A DNA stretch of 64,000 bases from Paraburkholderia sp. SOS3. GTDB taxonomy: Bacteria; Pseudomonadota; Gammaproteobacteria; Burkholderiales; Burkholderiaceae. The position numbers were made by a program, and so were the translations under genes. A model generated the notes under the pieces. The model worked only from the letters and a program-made list of their open reading frames with translations, was not told where the DNA came from and did not search any database. Shown in pieces: positions 18,694 through 27,901 of this stretch. The stretch is from the NCBI RefSeq assembly GCF_001922345.1, contig NZ_CP018811.1:3286001-3350000 (forward strand), read 5' to 3'. Every line of letters begins with the position of its first letter. Position 1 is the first letter of the stretch.

Positions 18694-19533
18694 ATGTCCG
18701 ACCTCATCAACCCCGGCGAAAGCGCCGCCCCGAATTCGGCGGCAGAACACGGCGACTACATCCTCGCGCTCGAAAACGTCAGCAAGTTTTTCGGCAAGGT
18801 TATTGCGTTGTCAGGCGTCACATTGCGCCTCAAACGCGGCGAAGTGCACTGCCTGCTCGGCGACAACGGCGCGGGCAAATCGACGCTGATCAAAACGCTG
18901 GCGGGCGTGCATGCGCCTTCCGCGGGCCAGTATCTGGTCGACGGCAAGCCCGTGCATTTCGAGTCGCCGAAAGACGCGCTCGACCGCGGCATCGCAACGG
19001 TCTACCAGGATCTCGCGCTGGTGCCGCTGCTCTCGGTGGCGCGCAACTTCTTCATGGGCCGCGAGCCGCAGAGAAAGATGTTCGGCCTCTTCACCGTGAT
19101 GGACCTCGATACGAGCGCGCAGACCGCGCGCGAAAAGCTCGCGGAAATGGGCATTCACGTGCGCGATCCGCATCAGCCGATCGGCACGATGTCGGGCGGC
19201 GAGCGGCAATGTCTCGCGATCGCGCGTGCGATCCACTTCGGCGCGCGCGTGCTGATTCTCGACGAACCGACGGCGGCGCTCGGCGTGAAGCAGAGCTTCA
19301 ACGTGCTGAAGCTGATCCACAAGGCGCGTGCGAAAGGCATTTCGGTGATCTTCATCACGCACAACGTGCATCACGCGTATCCGATCGGCGATTCGTTCAC
19401 GCTGCTCAACCGCGGCAGATCGCTCGGCACTTATACGAAGGACACGATCAGCAAGGAGCAGGTGCTCGACATGATGGCGGGCGGCGCCGAAATGCAGAAG
19501 ATGATCGCCGAGCTCGACGGCGCGACGATCTGA
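18694..19533 (+). CDS. ABC sugar/inositol transporter ATP-binding protein (single domain)
   Basis: Drives import by ATP hydrolysis. In 279 residues it has one nucleotide-binding domain: Walker [15 protein letters not shown], signature MSGGERQ, Walker [13 protein letters not shown] and switch histidine ITHNVHH. Many sugar importers of this class carry a fused double ATPase of about 500 residues. This single-domain form resembles the fructose-type FrcA and would dimerise. AAGGAG (18682-18687) precedes the ATG, and the gene follows the permease by 23 bases. Confidence 0.92.
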   Translation: MSDLINPGESAAPNSAAEHGDYILALENVSKFFGKVIALSGVTLRLKRGEVHCLLGDNGAGKSTLIKTLAGVHAPSAGQYLVDGKPVHFESPKDALDRGIATVYQDLALVPLLSVARNFFMGREPQRKMFGLFTVMDLDTSAQTAREKLAEMGIHVRDPHQPIGTMSGGERQCLAIARAIHFGARVLILDEPTAALGVKQSFNVLKLIHKARAKGISVIFITHNVHHAYPIGDSFTLLNRGRSLGTYTKDTISKEQVLDMMAGGAEMQKMIAELDGATI

Positions 19534-19605
19534 GCACACCGCCGCCGCCGAACCGCGCACCATCGCCGCCCACCTGATCCGACGCCACGACATACAGGAC
19601 ATTCC

Positions 19606-21657
19606 ATGGCACCTACTTCGAATTCCGCGGCCGATACCTCCCGCTCCGACGGTCCGGCCGCGCATACGGGCCGCTTCGCCGCCGGCCGCAGCCGCGACAT
19701 CATCTGTCTCGGCCGCTTCGCCGTCGACCTCTACGCACAGCAGGTCGGCGCACGGCTCGAAGACGTATCGAGCTTCGCCAAATATCTGGGCGGTTCGTCG
19801 GCGAATATCGCGTTCGGCTGTGCGCGGCTCGGACTCGCATCGGCAATGCTCGCGCGCGTCGGCGACGATCATATGGGCCGCTTTCTGACCGAAACGCTCG
19901 CGCGCGAAGGCTGCGACGTGAGCCATGTGCGCATCGACCGCGAACGGCTCACGGCACTCGTGCTGCTCGGCCTCAAGGACCGCGACACGTTCCCGTTGAT
20001 CTTCTACCGCGAGAACTGCGCGGATATGGCTGTCGACGAAGCGGATTTCGACGAGGCGTTCATCGCATCGGCAAAAGCGCTGCTGATCACGGGCACCCAT
20101 CTGTCGACGCAACAGGTGAACCGCACGAGCCGCCGCGCGCTCGAGTATGCGCGCCGCAACGCCGTGCGCACCGTGCTCGACATCGACTATCGACCGGTGC
20201 TGTGGGGTTTGACGGGCAAGGCCGACGGCGAAACGCGCTTTATTGCGAACGAGGGCGTGAGCGCGCATCTGCAAGGCATGCTGCCGCTGTTCGACCTCGT
20301 GATCGGCACCGAGGAGGAATTCCGCATCGCGGGCGGCCACACCGACCTGCTCGAAGCGCTGCGCACGGTGCGCTCGGTCACGCCCGCGACGCTCGTCGTC
20401 AAGCGCGGGCCGCTCGGCTGCCAGATCGTCGACAGCGCGGTGCCCGCGACACTCGACGACGCGCCGCTTCACGGCGGCGTGCAGGTCGACGTGCTGAACG
20501 TGCTCGGCGCCGGCGATGCGTTCGCGTCCGGGTTCCTCTCCGGCTGGCTGCGCGACCAGCCGCTCGACGCGTGCGCACGCGCCGCCAACGCGAGCGGCGC
20601 GCTCGTCGTGTCGCGCCATGGCTGCGCGCCGGCCATGCCGACGCCCGCCGAACTCGACTACTTCCTCGCCGAAGCGAAAGCGGACCCGCAACGGATGCGC
20701 CGCCCCGACCTCGATGCGAAGCTCGCGCGTCTGCATCGCGTGACGCCGGCCCGCAAGCAATGGGACGAAGTGCTCGGCTTCGCCTTCGACCATCGCAACC
20801 AGTTCTTCGAACTCGCGCAACAGGCGGGCGCGAGCGACGCGCGTATCGCGCAGTTGAAGGGCCTGTTCGTCGCAGCGGTCGCGCAAACGGAAGCCGCGCT
20901 CGGACTGCAGGGGCGTATCGGCGTGCTGATCGACGACCGCTACGGCCAGGATGCGCTCAATGCGGCGACCGGGCGCGGCTGGTGGATCGGCCGCCCGGTC
21001 GAACTGCCGGGCTCGGCGCCGCTCGTGTTCGATCACGGCCGTTCGATCGGCACGACGCTCGCGAGCTGGCCGCGCGAGCACGTGGTGAAATGCCTCGTCC
21101 ACTATCACCCGGACGAGCCGGTCGAACAGCGCGTCGAACAGGAGGCGCAGCTGCGCGCGCTGTACGACGCGGTGCAGGCAAGCGGCCACGAATTGCTGCT
21201 CGAAGTGATTCCGCCGAAGCGCGCCGACCTGCCGTGCGATCCGGACATCGTCCAGCGCGCGCTGAAGCGGCTCTACAACATCGGCATCTATCCGGAATGG
21301 TGGAAGCTCGCGCCGCTCGACGCCGCGCAGTGGAAGGCCGTCGATGCGCTGATCGCCGAGCGCGATCCGTATTGCCGCGGCGTCGTGCTGCTCGGACTGT
21401 CGGCGCCGCTCGAGCAGCTGATCGACGGTTTCGGCGCGGCGGCGGCGTCGGCGACGTGCCGCGGCTTCACGGTCGGTCGCACGATTTTCCACGAACCGAG
21501 CCATGCGTGGCTTGCGGGCGAGATCGGCGACGACGAACTGATCGCGCGCGTGCGGCGCACTTTCGAAACCTTGATCGCGTCGTGGCGTACGGCGCGCGGC
21601 GGCGACGCTGCGCGCGCGGCCAGCGCGCACGCGGTCCATCAGGAGCAGGCAGCATGA
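19606..21657 (+). CDS. iolC: Bifunctional 5-dehydro-2-deoxygluconokinase / DUF2090 aldolase-like protein
   Basis: Phosphorylates 5-dehydro-2-deoxygluconate in the inositol pathway. The fused second domain is thought to act on the phosphorylated product. The 683 residues have a PfkB kinase half (about 30-350) with YLGGSSANIAFGCARLG and the catalytic VLNVLGAGDAFASGFL. A DUF2090 half (about 375-665) starts at QWDEVLGFAFDHRNQFFELA. Such fusions replace separate IolC and IolJ in many proteobacteria. The stop overlaps the iolD start as ATGA, so translation is coupled. The kinase assignment is firm, the DUF2090 reaction less so. Confidence 0.92.
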   Translation: MAPTSNSAADTSRSDGPAAHTGRFAAGRSRDIICLGRFAVDLYAQQVGARLEDVSSFAKYLGGSSANIAFGCARLGLASAMLARVGDDHMGRFLTETLAREGCDVSHVRIDRERLTALVLLGLKDRDTFPLIFYRENCADMAVDEADFDEAFIASAKALLITGTHLSTQQVNRTSRRALEYARRNAVRTVLDIDYRPVLWGLTGKADGETRFIANEGVSAHLQGMLPLFDLVIGTEEEFRIAGGHTDLLEALRTVRSVTPATLVVKRGPLGCQIVDSAVPATLDDAPLHGGVQVDVLNVLGAGDAFASGFLSGWLRDQPLDACARAANASGALVVSRHGCAPAMPTPAELDYFLAEAKADPQRMRRPDLDAKLARLHRVTPARKQWDEVLGFAFDHRNQFFELAQQAGASDARIAQLKGLFVAAVAQTEAALGLQGRIGVLIDDRYGQDALNAATGRGWWIGRPVELPGSAPLVFDHGRSIGTTLASWPREHVVKCLVHYHPDEPVEQRVEQEAQLRALYDAVQASGHELLLEVIPPKRADLPCDPDIVQRALKRLYNIGIYPEWWKLAPLDAAQWKAVDALIAERDPYCRGVVLLGLSAPLEQLIDGFGAAAASATCRGFTVGRTIFHEPSHAWLAGEIGDDELIARVRRTFETLIASWRTARGGDAARAASAHAVHQEQAA

Positions 21658-23618
21658 ACGAGCGTGGCTTGAGTCATGAAACGGCGACTGTGGAAAGCGC
21701 AGCCGCGCAGGCTTCCCCGAACGGCACGGTTCGCCTGACTGAGCGCCTGACCGCGTCGCAGGCGCTCGTGCGCTATCTGGCCGCGCAGCGCGTGGTCAGC
21801 GAAGACGGCAAGAGCACGGAGCCGCTGTTCGGCGGCGTGTTCGCGATCTTCGGGCACGGCAACGTGGCCGGCCTCGGCGAAGCGCTCTACCAGTACCGCA
21901 ACGAGCTGCCGACGCTGCGCGCGCACAACGAGCAGGCGATGGCGCATAGCGCGATCGCGTATGCAAAAGCGCATTTCCGCCGCCGGATGATGGCGGTCAC
22001 GACGTCGATCGGCCCCGGTGCGACGAATCTCGTCACGGCCGCCGCGCTCGCCCATGTGAACCGCCTGCCGGTGTTGCTGCTGCCCGGCGATATCTTCGTC
22101 TCGCGCGCGCCCGATCCGGTGCTGCAACAGGTCGAAGACTTCCACGATGGCGGCATCTCCGCGAACGACGTCTTCAAGCCCGTCTCGCGCTACTTCGACC
22201 GCATCGTGCATCCGGCGCAACTGCTCCATGCGCTGCCGCGCGCGCTGCGCGTGCTGACCGATGCCGCGCTCTGCGGCCCCGTCACGCTCGCGCTGCCGCA
22301 GGACGTGCAGGCCGCGGCCTACGACTATCCGGCCAGTTTCTTCGAGCCGCGCGTCGTGCAGTTTCATGCGCCGGCGCCCGTCGATCACGAGATCATCGCG
22401 GCACTCGCCCGCTTGCGCGATGCAAAACGCCCGCTGATCGCAGCGGGCGGCGGCGTGCTGTACGGACGCGCAACCGAAGCGCTGCGCGCGTTTGCCGCGC
22501 AGCACGGCATTCCGGTTGCGGAAACGCAAGCCGGCAAGGGCTCGCTTGCGTGGAGCGATCCGCTCAACATGGGCGCGCTCGGCGTGACCGGCTCGCCCGG
22601 TGCGAATGCGCTCGCGCACGAAGCCGATTGCGTGCTCGCCGTCGGCACACGCTTGCAGGATTTCACGACCGGCTCGAATACGCTCTTTACGCAGGCGGAC
22701 GTGATCGGCATCAACGCGAATGCGTTCGACGGGCTCAAGCATCGCGGGCTCGTCGTCGAAGCCGATGCCGGGCGCGCGCTGGCGGCACTGTCCGCGCAAT
22801 TGCGGGACTGGCGCGCCGACGCTGCATGGACGCAGCGCGCGCATCGGCTCGCCGACGAATGGCGCGCGGCCGTCGACGGGCTCACGCACGCGCCGCAACG
22901 CGACAACGTGCTGCCGTACGACGCCGACGTGATCGGCGCGGTGCAGCGCTCGAGCGCGCAGTCGGCCGCCGACGACATCGTCGTCTGCGCGGCCGGCACG
23001 CTGCCCGCCGAATTGCACAAGCTGTGGCGCGCAAGCCGGCCCGGCGCCTATCACGTCGAATACGGCTACTCGTGCATGGGCTACGAGATCGCGGGCGGCC
23101 TCGGCGCGAAGCTCGCGCGCCCCGAGCGCGAAGTGATCGTGATGGTCGGCGACGGCAGCTACCTGATGCTGAACAGCGAGATCGCAAGCTCCGTGATGCT
23201 CGGCGCAAAGCTGATCGTCGTCGTGCTCGACAACCGTGGCTACGGCTGCATCAACCGTTTGCAGCAGGCCTGCGGCGGCGCGCCGTTCAACAACCTGCTC
23301 GACGACTGCGTGCAAGGCGCAGGCGGCGCGCCGGCCATCGATTTCGCCGCGCATGCGCGCTCGCTCGGCGCACAGGCAGAGCATGTCGCGAACATCGGCG
23401 AACTCGAAGCCGCGCTGCAACGCGCGCGCGCCGCCGATCGCACGTACCTGATCAGCATCGATACCGACCCCGCCCGCACGACCGACGACGGCGGCTGGTG
23501 GTGGGAAGTCGCGGTGCCCGAAGTCTCGCCGCGCGCGGGTGTGCGCGATGCACGCGTGCAATACGAAGCCCAACTCGCCGCGCGCGGCGGACCCGCATAC
23601 AGCCAGACCCACGACTGA
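21654..23618 (+). CDS. iolD: 3D-(3,5/4)-trihydroxycyclohexane-1,2-dione acylhydrolase
   Basis: ThDP-dependent enzyme that opens the inositol-derived ring dione to 5-deoxyglucuronate. The 654 residues show the three-domain ThDP layout. The N-terminal pyrimidine-binding part has LRAHNEQAMAHSAIAYAKAH with its conserved glutamate. A central domain with AAGGGVLYGRA follows, and the C-terminal cofactor site is MVGDGSYLMLNSEI to VVVLDNRGYG. The GDG...N spacing is the ThDP-Mg motif. The ATG lies in the ATGA overlap with iolC. The next gene begins 49 bases after the stop. Confidence 0.94.
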   Translation: MNERGLSHETATVESAAAQASPNGTVRLTERLTASQALVRYLAAQRVVSEDGKSTEPLFGGVFAIFGHGNVAGLGEALYQYRNELPTLRAHNEQAMAHSAIAYAKAHFRRRMMAVTTSIGPGATNLVTAAALAHVNRLPVLLLPGDIFVSRAPDPVLQQVEDFHDGGISANDVFKPVSRYFDRIVHPAQLLHALPRALRVLTDAALCGPVTLALPQDVQAAAYDYPASFFEPRVVQFHAPAPVDHEIIAALARLRDAKRPLIAAGGGVLYGRATEALRAFAAQHGIPVAETQAGKGSLAWSDPLNMGALGVTGSPGANALAHEADCVLAVGTRLQDFTTGSNTLFTQADVIGINANAFDGLKHRGLVVEADAGRALAALSAQLRDWRADAAWTQRAHRLADEWRAAVDGLTHAPQRDNVLPYDADVIGAVQRSSAQSAADDIVVCAAGTLPAELHKLWRASRPGAYHVEYGYSCMGYEIAGGLGAKLARPEREVIVMVGDGSYLMLNSEIASSVMLGAKLIVVVLDNRGYGCINRLQQACGGAPFNNLLDDCVQGAGGAPAIDFAAHARSLGAQAEHVANIGELEAALQRARAADRTYLISIDTDPARTTDDGGWWWEVAVPEVSPRAGVRDARVQYEAQLAARGGPAYSQTHD

Positions 23619-23667
23619 ATACGCGCCCCGACGCCGGCACCGGGGGCCATCGAACGAGGAACATCGC

Positions 23668-24594
23668 ATGTCAACCTTCGAAGTACGCATCGGCATCAAT
23701 CCGCTGTCGTGGATGAACGACGATCTGCCCTCGCTCGGCGGCGAAACGCCGCTCGAGGTCGCACTGACCGAAGGCCGCGAAATCGGCTACGAGGGCTTCG
23801 AGCTCGGCAACAAATTTCCGCGCGAGCCGCAAGCATTGAAGACGCTGCTCGCGCAGTACGATCTCGCGCTCGTATCGGGCTGGTATTCGGGGCGGCTCGC
23901 GAAGCGCAGCGTCGCCGAAGAAATCGAAGCGGTCGGACCGCATCTCGAGCTGCTCGCGAAGAACGGCGCCAACGTGATGGTGTATGGCGAAGTCGCCGAT
24001 TCGATCCAGGGCTCGCCCGCGCCGCTTTATCAGCGGCCGCGCTTCTTCACGGAGGCGCAGTGGAACGCTTACGCGAAGCGCGTCGATGAATTCGCGCAAT
24101 ACACGCTAAGCCGCGGCGTGCGGCTTGCGTATCACCATCATATGGGCGCGTATGTCGAAACGCCCGCCGACGTCGACCGGCTGATGACGCTCACGGGCGA
24201 TGCGCTCGGCCTGCTGTTCGACGCCGGCCATATCACGTTCGCGGGCGGCGACCCGCTCGAGGTGCTCGACCGGCATATCGCGCGCGTCTGTCACGTGCAT
24301 TGCAAGGATGTGCGGCCCGCGATCATGAAGCTCGCGCGCAACCGCAACTGGAGTTTTCTCGACGCGGTATTGAACGGCGCATTCACGGTGCCCGGCGACG
24401 GCGCGGTCGATTTCGCGGGCATCGTCACGCGGTTGAAACGCCACGGTTATCGCGGCTGGCTCGTCGTCGAGGCGGAGCAGGATCCGGCCGTCGCGCCATC
24501 GTATGCATTCGCGCAAAAGGGCTACCGGACGCTGCGCGCGCTCGTCGACGCGCCGCTTACCGTGGCGACCACGACCGCACAGGAGGCAGCATGA
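23668..24594 (+). CDS. iolE: 2-keto-myo-inositol dehydratase
   Basis: Dehydrates 2-keto-myo-inositol to the dione used by IolD. The 308-residue TIM-barrel protein (xylose isomerase-like, metal dependent) opens with GINPLSWMNDDLPSLGG, a hallmark of IolE. It carries likely metal ligands in LAYHHHMGAYVET, LLFDAGHITFAGGDP and VCHVHCKDVRP. GAGGAAC precedes the ATG. The stop overlaps the iolB start (ATGA). Confidence 0.94.
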   Translation: MSTFEVRIGINPLSWMNDDLPSLGGETPLEVALTEGREIGYEGFELGNKFPREPQALKTLLAQYDLALVSGWYSGRLAKRSVAEEIEAVGPHLELLAKNGANVMVYGEVADSIQGSPAPLYQRPRFFTEAQWNAYAKRVDEFAQYTLSRGVRLAYHHHMGAYVETPADVDRLMTLTGDALGLLFDAGHITFAGGDPLEVLDRHIARVCHVHCKDVRPAIMKLARNRNWSFLDAVLNGAFTVPGDGAVDFAGIVTRLKRHGYRGWLVVEAEQDPAVAPSYAFAQKGYRTLRALVDAPLTVATTTAQEAA

Positions 24595-25397
24595 GTCTGC
24601 TCGTCAAGGCCGAACGCGAAGGCCAGACCATCGCGCGCGTCACGCCCGACTCGGCGGGCTGGCGCTACGTCGGCTTCGCGGCCTACCGGCTCGAAGCGAA
24701 TGAAGTCGTGCATGTGCTCGAAGCATCGCGCGAAGTGTGCATCGTCGTGCTCGAGGGCGCCGTCGATATCGAGACCGGTCAGGAACGCTGGACCAGTCTC
24801 GGCTCGCGCGACAGCGTGTTCGAAGACAGCGCGCCGTATGCCGTGTACCTGCCGCCCGGTGTGCGCGCAACGGTACGCGCGAACCGGCGCGCGGAACTCG
24901 GCGTCGCCAGCGCGCCGGCGACGGGCAAATTCGCGGCGCGTCTGATCGAGCCCGCGACGATGAAGCGCTCGACGCGCGGCAAAGGGCTCAACACGCGCTA
25001 TGTGTGCGACATCCTTCCACAAACCGAGCCGGCCGAATCGCTGCTCGTGGTCGAGGTGCGCACGCCCGGCGGTCATTCGTCGAGCTATCCGCCGCACAAG
25101 CACGACACCGACAATATTCCGCACGAAAGTTCGCTCGAAGAGACGTACTACCATCGGCTCAATCCACGCCAGGGTTTTGCGTTCCAGCGCGTCTATACCG
25201 ACGAACGCGATATCGACGAATCGATGGCCGTCGAGGATCACGACATCGTCATGGTGCCGCGCGGCTACCACCCGGTGATCGTGCCGTACGGCTACGACTC
25301 GTACTATCTGAACGTGATGGCGGGCACGCAGCGCGTCTGGCATTTCAGAAACGACCCGGCCCATGAATGGATCGTCGAGCGCGATGCGCGCGGCTGA
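24591..25397 (+). CDS. iolB: 5-deoxy-glucuronate isomerase
   Basis: Isomerises 5-deoxyglucuronate to 5-dehydro-2-deoxygluconate, the IolC substrate. The 268 residues form a double cupin. The second half has the metal motif YPPHKHDTDN, glutamate and histidine in EETYYHRL, and the closing HPVIVPYGYDSYYLNVMAG. Length and motifs fit IolB. It is the last gene of the rightward iol operon. iolA, needed to finish the pathway, is not in this window. Confidence 0.95.
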   Translation: MSLLVKAEREGQTIARVTPDSAGWRYVGFAAYRLEANEVVHVLEASREVCIVVLEGAVDIETGQERWTSLGSRDSVFEDSAPYAVYLPPGVRATVRANRRAELGVASAPATGKFAARLIEPATMKRSTRGKGLNTRYVCDILPQTEPAESLLVVEVRTPGGHSSSYPPHKHDTDNIPHESSLEETYYHRLNPRQGFAFQRVYTDERDIDESMAVEDHDIVMVPRGYHPVIVPYGYDSYYLNVMAGTQRVWHFRNDPAHEWIVERDARG

Positions 25398-25570
25398 TAC
25401 GCGGCGTCGCGTCTCGCACGGTGCACGGCCATCGCGACGACGGCCATCGCGACGGCGGGAACGATGCGGCGGGCTACGCGCGGTGCCGCCCGGTTCGAGA
25501 ATGCGCGGTATCGCGACGTTATCGGGATAGCACCTCGCACACGCGGGCTCTGCTTTGATAGAGGGGCGGT

Positions 25571-25584
25571 TTCGCCGATGCGAA
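25571..25584. repeat. TTCGC-N4-GCGAA inverted repeat before the unknown 468-residue gene
   Basis: Perfect 5-bp arms (25571-25575 / 25580-25584), 27 bases upstream of the start codon. A possible operator. I also looked for Ralstonia-type hrpII boxes here and found none. Confidence 0.3.
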
Positions 25585-25611
25585 CCACCCTTCTTTCACA
25601 TAAGGCAGCCC

Positions 25612-27018
25612 ATGACGACATCTGCAGCAAGTCCCACTGTCGCCGCCCACGCGATCCCCAGCGCGCCTCCCGGCGCAGACCCCGATGCGAATCAGGCGCT
25701 CGACCCGGCGCCGCGCCACGCACCGGACCCTACGCGTTCGGGCCGCCCGAAGCAACATCCTCGCGAGCGGCACCAGCGGCACGACGGACAGAACCCGCAG
25801 CCGTCGTTGCCTTCCGCCGCACAGATTGCGGCAAGAGGCGCGCCGCCTGCCGGCCCGCTTACCTCGCCGCACACCGCGCGAACCGCGCAAACCGCGGCAA
25901 ACCGTCTGCAAGCGGCGCCTGATGCGCGACACGCCACCGACGCCGAACTCGCCTCGCTACTCAAGCGTTATGACGACAAACACGCTAACGCCGCCGGCGA
26001 TACGCTCAATGCCGACCTCAGTGCGCGGCTCGTGGAAGTCCTGATGGCTGGCTATCCCGACGATGCAGGAAAATTCGAAGGCGAGGTGGAGCGCGATCTG
26101 GGCATGCTCGCGCAATTGCCTTCCGACGTCGCCGCTCAGTATCGCAATCAGATGAAATCGAACTGGGACGCGTTCGAATCAACATCGAATGCATGGCTGC
26201 GCGACAAGTACGCCAACGACGCCACGACGCTGCGCGACCAGCTCGCGGACGAATATCAGGAAGCGAGGACCGATCCGCGGCAACGCGCGCAAGCGATCTT
26301 CAATGCGCCGTTCGGCAGCGGCACGCTCGGCGATGGCGCGCAGGACGATCTCGACAGGCTCAGCGATCTCGGCAGGCAGTTCCGTCTCGCGCATTCGAAG
26401 GCGGACCGCGAAGCGATCTTTTTCGACGCGAGCGGACTCAAACAGTCGCTGCAGAACCGCGTAAGCGACGCGATCCTGGACCAGATCGACGCGTCGAGCC
26501 GCGCCGAGGCGGCCAGCGAAAAAGAAGTCATGCAGGCATTCGAACTCGCGCAAGGTATGAGCGGACCCGGCGCGACGCCGGGCGGACGGCTCGCCGATTT
26601 CGTCGGGCAGGTAGCCGCGAACGAGGCCCGCGCACGCGCGTTTACCGAACTGCGCCGCCTCACGCCCGAACGGCTGCAGCAATTGAAGGACATCGATCCG
26701 GACCGCGTCGCCCACCTGACGGCGCTCAAGCCCGAACGGCTCGAACAGCTGACGCAATGGGAAAATGCGCTCGCCGGACAGGATAGCGAGGCTGCGCGCG
26801 CGTTGCCGGAAGTGCCGCTCGATCCACTGAAATATCCGTCGGATGTGCGCTTCTACCTGCCGGCGCCGGGGTCCGGTTATGGCGAGGATTTGCGGCAGCG
26901 ATACGTCGATTCGCTAAAGACGATCGTCGCCGCCGACAAACGCATCAGCATGTCGCACGAATCGCGGTCATCGCCGATCCGGCAGAACTACATCAGGACG
27001 CACCGGCCGCCGCAATGA
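25612..27018 (+). CDS. Unknown protein with disordered N-terminus and 11-residue leucine-rich repeats
   Basis: I do not recognise a family. The 468 residues contain no cysteine. Residues 1-105 are rich in Pro, Ala, Gln, Arg and His and look disordered. The rest is predicted mostly helical and highly charged. Residues 352-384 hold three tandem 11-residue units, PERLQQLKDID, PDRVAHLTALK and PERLEQLTQWE. No membrane helix or Sec signal is visible. AAGGCA lies a few bases before the ATG. It stands alone between the iol operon and a convergent phosphatase gene. Cysteine-free composition, a disordered start and short repeats are common in type III or type VI effectors, but that is inference. Confidence 0.75.
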   Translation: MTTSAASPTVAAHAIPSAPPGADPDANQALDPAPRHAPDPTRSGRPKQHPRERHQRHDGQNPQPSLPSAAQIAARGAPPAGPLTSPHTARTAQTAANRLQAAPDARHATDAELASLLKRYDDKHANAAGDTLNADLSARLVEVLMAGYPDDAGKFEGEVERDLGMLAQLPSDVAAQYRNQMKSNWDAFESTSNAWLRDKYANDATTLRDQLADEYQEARTDPRQRAQAIFNAPFGSGTLGDGAQDDLDRLSDLGRQFRLAHSKADREAIFFDASGLKQSLQNRVSDAILDQIDASSRAEAASEKEVMQAFELAQGMSGPGATPGGRLADFVGQVAANEARARAFTELRRLTPERLQQLKDIDPDRVAHLTALKPERLEQLTQWENALAGQDSEAARALPEVPLDPLKYPSDVRFYLPAPGSGYGEDLRQRYVDSLKTIVAADKRISMSHESRSSPIRQNYIRTHRPPQ

Positions 27019-27055
27019 GCGCGCGCACGCGAGACAAGCGCCGCATACGCGCGCG

Positions 27056-27838
27056 TCAGATCGCCATTGCCTGCTCGATATGCTCGCGCAGAGCCGGCGT
27101 GCAGACGATCACGCGATTGCCGTTGCGCAGACAGTCGGGCGTGAGAAAGTCGTTCGCCCAGCCGCCGGCCTCCTCGACGAGCAGCACCGCGGCCGCCGCA
27201 TCCCACGAGTTGATGTGCAGTTCGCAGTACGCGTCCTGCCGTCCCATCGCGACATAGGCGATGCCGAGCGCGCCGGAGCCGCGGCGCTTGACGCCCGCGC
27301 CGAGCGCCTGCAGGCGCGCCTGCACGGTCGCAAAGCCTTCGAACGGGATGCGCGACGACCAGCCCAGCTCGACGACCGATTGCCGGATGTCCGCGATCGT
27401 GCTGACCTTGATCGGCGCGCCGTTCAGCGTCGCGCCTGCGCCCCGGCGCGCCGCGAACAGTTCGTCGAGCATTGGATCGTAGAGCACGCCGATTTCCGCC
27501 CGGCCGTCGCGCACGAACGCGATCGACACACAGAAGTGCGGCACGCCGCGCGCGAAGTCGGCCGTGCCGTCGATCGGATCGACAATCCAGACGTCGCGGC
27601 CGAACGACCCGCCGCCCTCCTCGCCGAAAAAATCGTCGTCGGGAAACGATTCGGCGATGCGCGCCGCGATCAGCCGTTCGACTTCGGCATCGGTTTCGGT
27701 CAGGTAGTCCTGCGGACCCTTGAATTTCAGCGTCAACGCTTCGTCGCGCTGCTCGAAGCGCAAGCGGATCAGGCGGCCCGCTTCGCGCGCGATCGCGCAT
27801 GCGGCCAGGTAGCGGTGATGCAACTGCACGTCGGTCAT
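27056..27838 (-). CDS. Inositol monophosphatase-family phosphatase
   Basis: Mg-dependent, Li-sensitive type phosphatase of 260 residues. Metal ligands are visible in FFGEEGGG and WIVDPIDGTADF, and the closing SWDAAAAVLLVEEAGG completes the family signature. Members hydrolyse inositol-1-phosphate, histidinol phosphate or 3'-phosphoadenosine phosphates. The nearby iol operon is suggestive, but this gene is outside it and on the opposite strand, so the substrate stays open. GAGGAAGG lies just before the ATG at 27838. Confidence 0.9.
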   Translation of the reverse strand: MTDVQLHHRYLAACAIAREAGRLIRLRFEQRDEALTLKFKGPQDYLTETDAEVERLIAARIAESFPDDDFFGEEGGGSFGRDVWIVDPIDGTADFARGVPHFCVSIAFVRDGRAEIGVLYDPMLDELFAARRGAGATLNGAPIKVSTIADIRQSVVELGWSSRIPFEGFATVQARLQALGAGVKRRGSGALGIAYVAMGRQDAYCELHINSWDAAAAVLLVEEAGGWANDFLTPDCLRNGNRVIVCTPALREHIEQAMAI

Positions 27839-27901
27839 ACCTTCCTCGTTGCGGCGAGCGCGCAGAAAAACCGCGCGCGGTTGAAGTGTGCGGTGTGCAC
27901 A

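Noticed and set aside
18811..21639. Very long minus-strand open frame (942 codons) opposite the ABC ATPase and iolC
   Set aside because: Spans two real genes on the other strand; Arg/His-rich, no domain.
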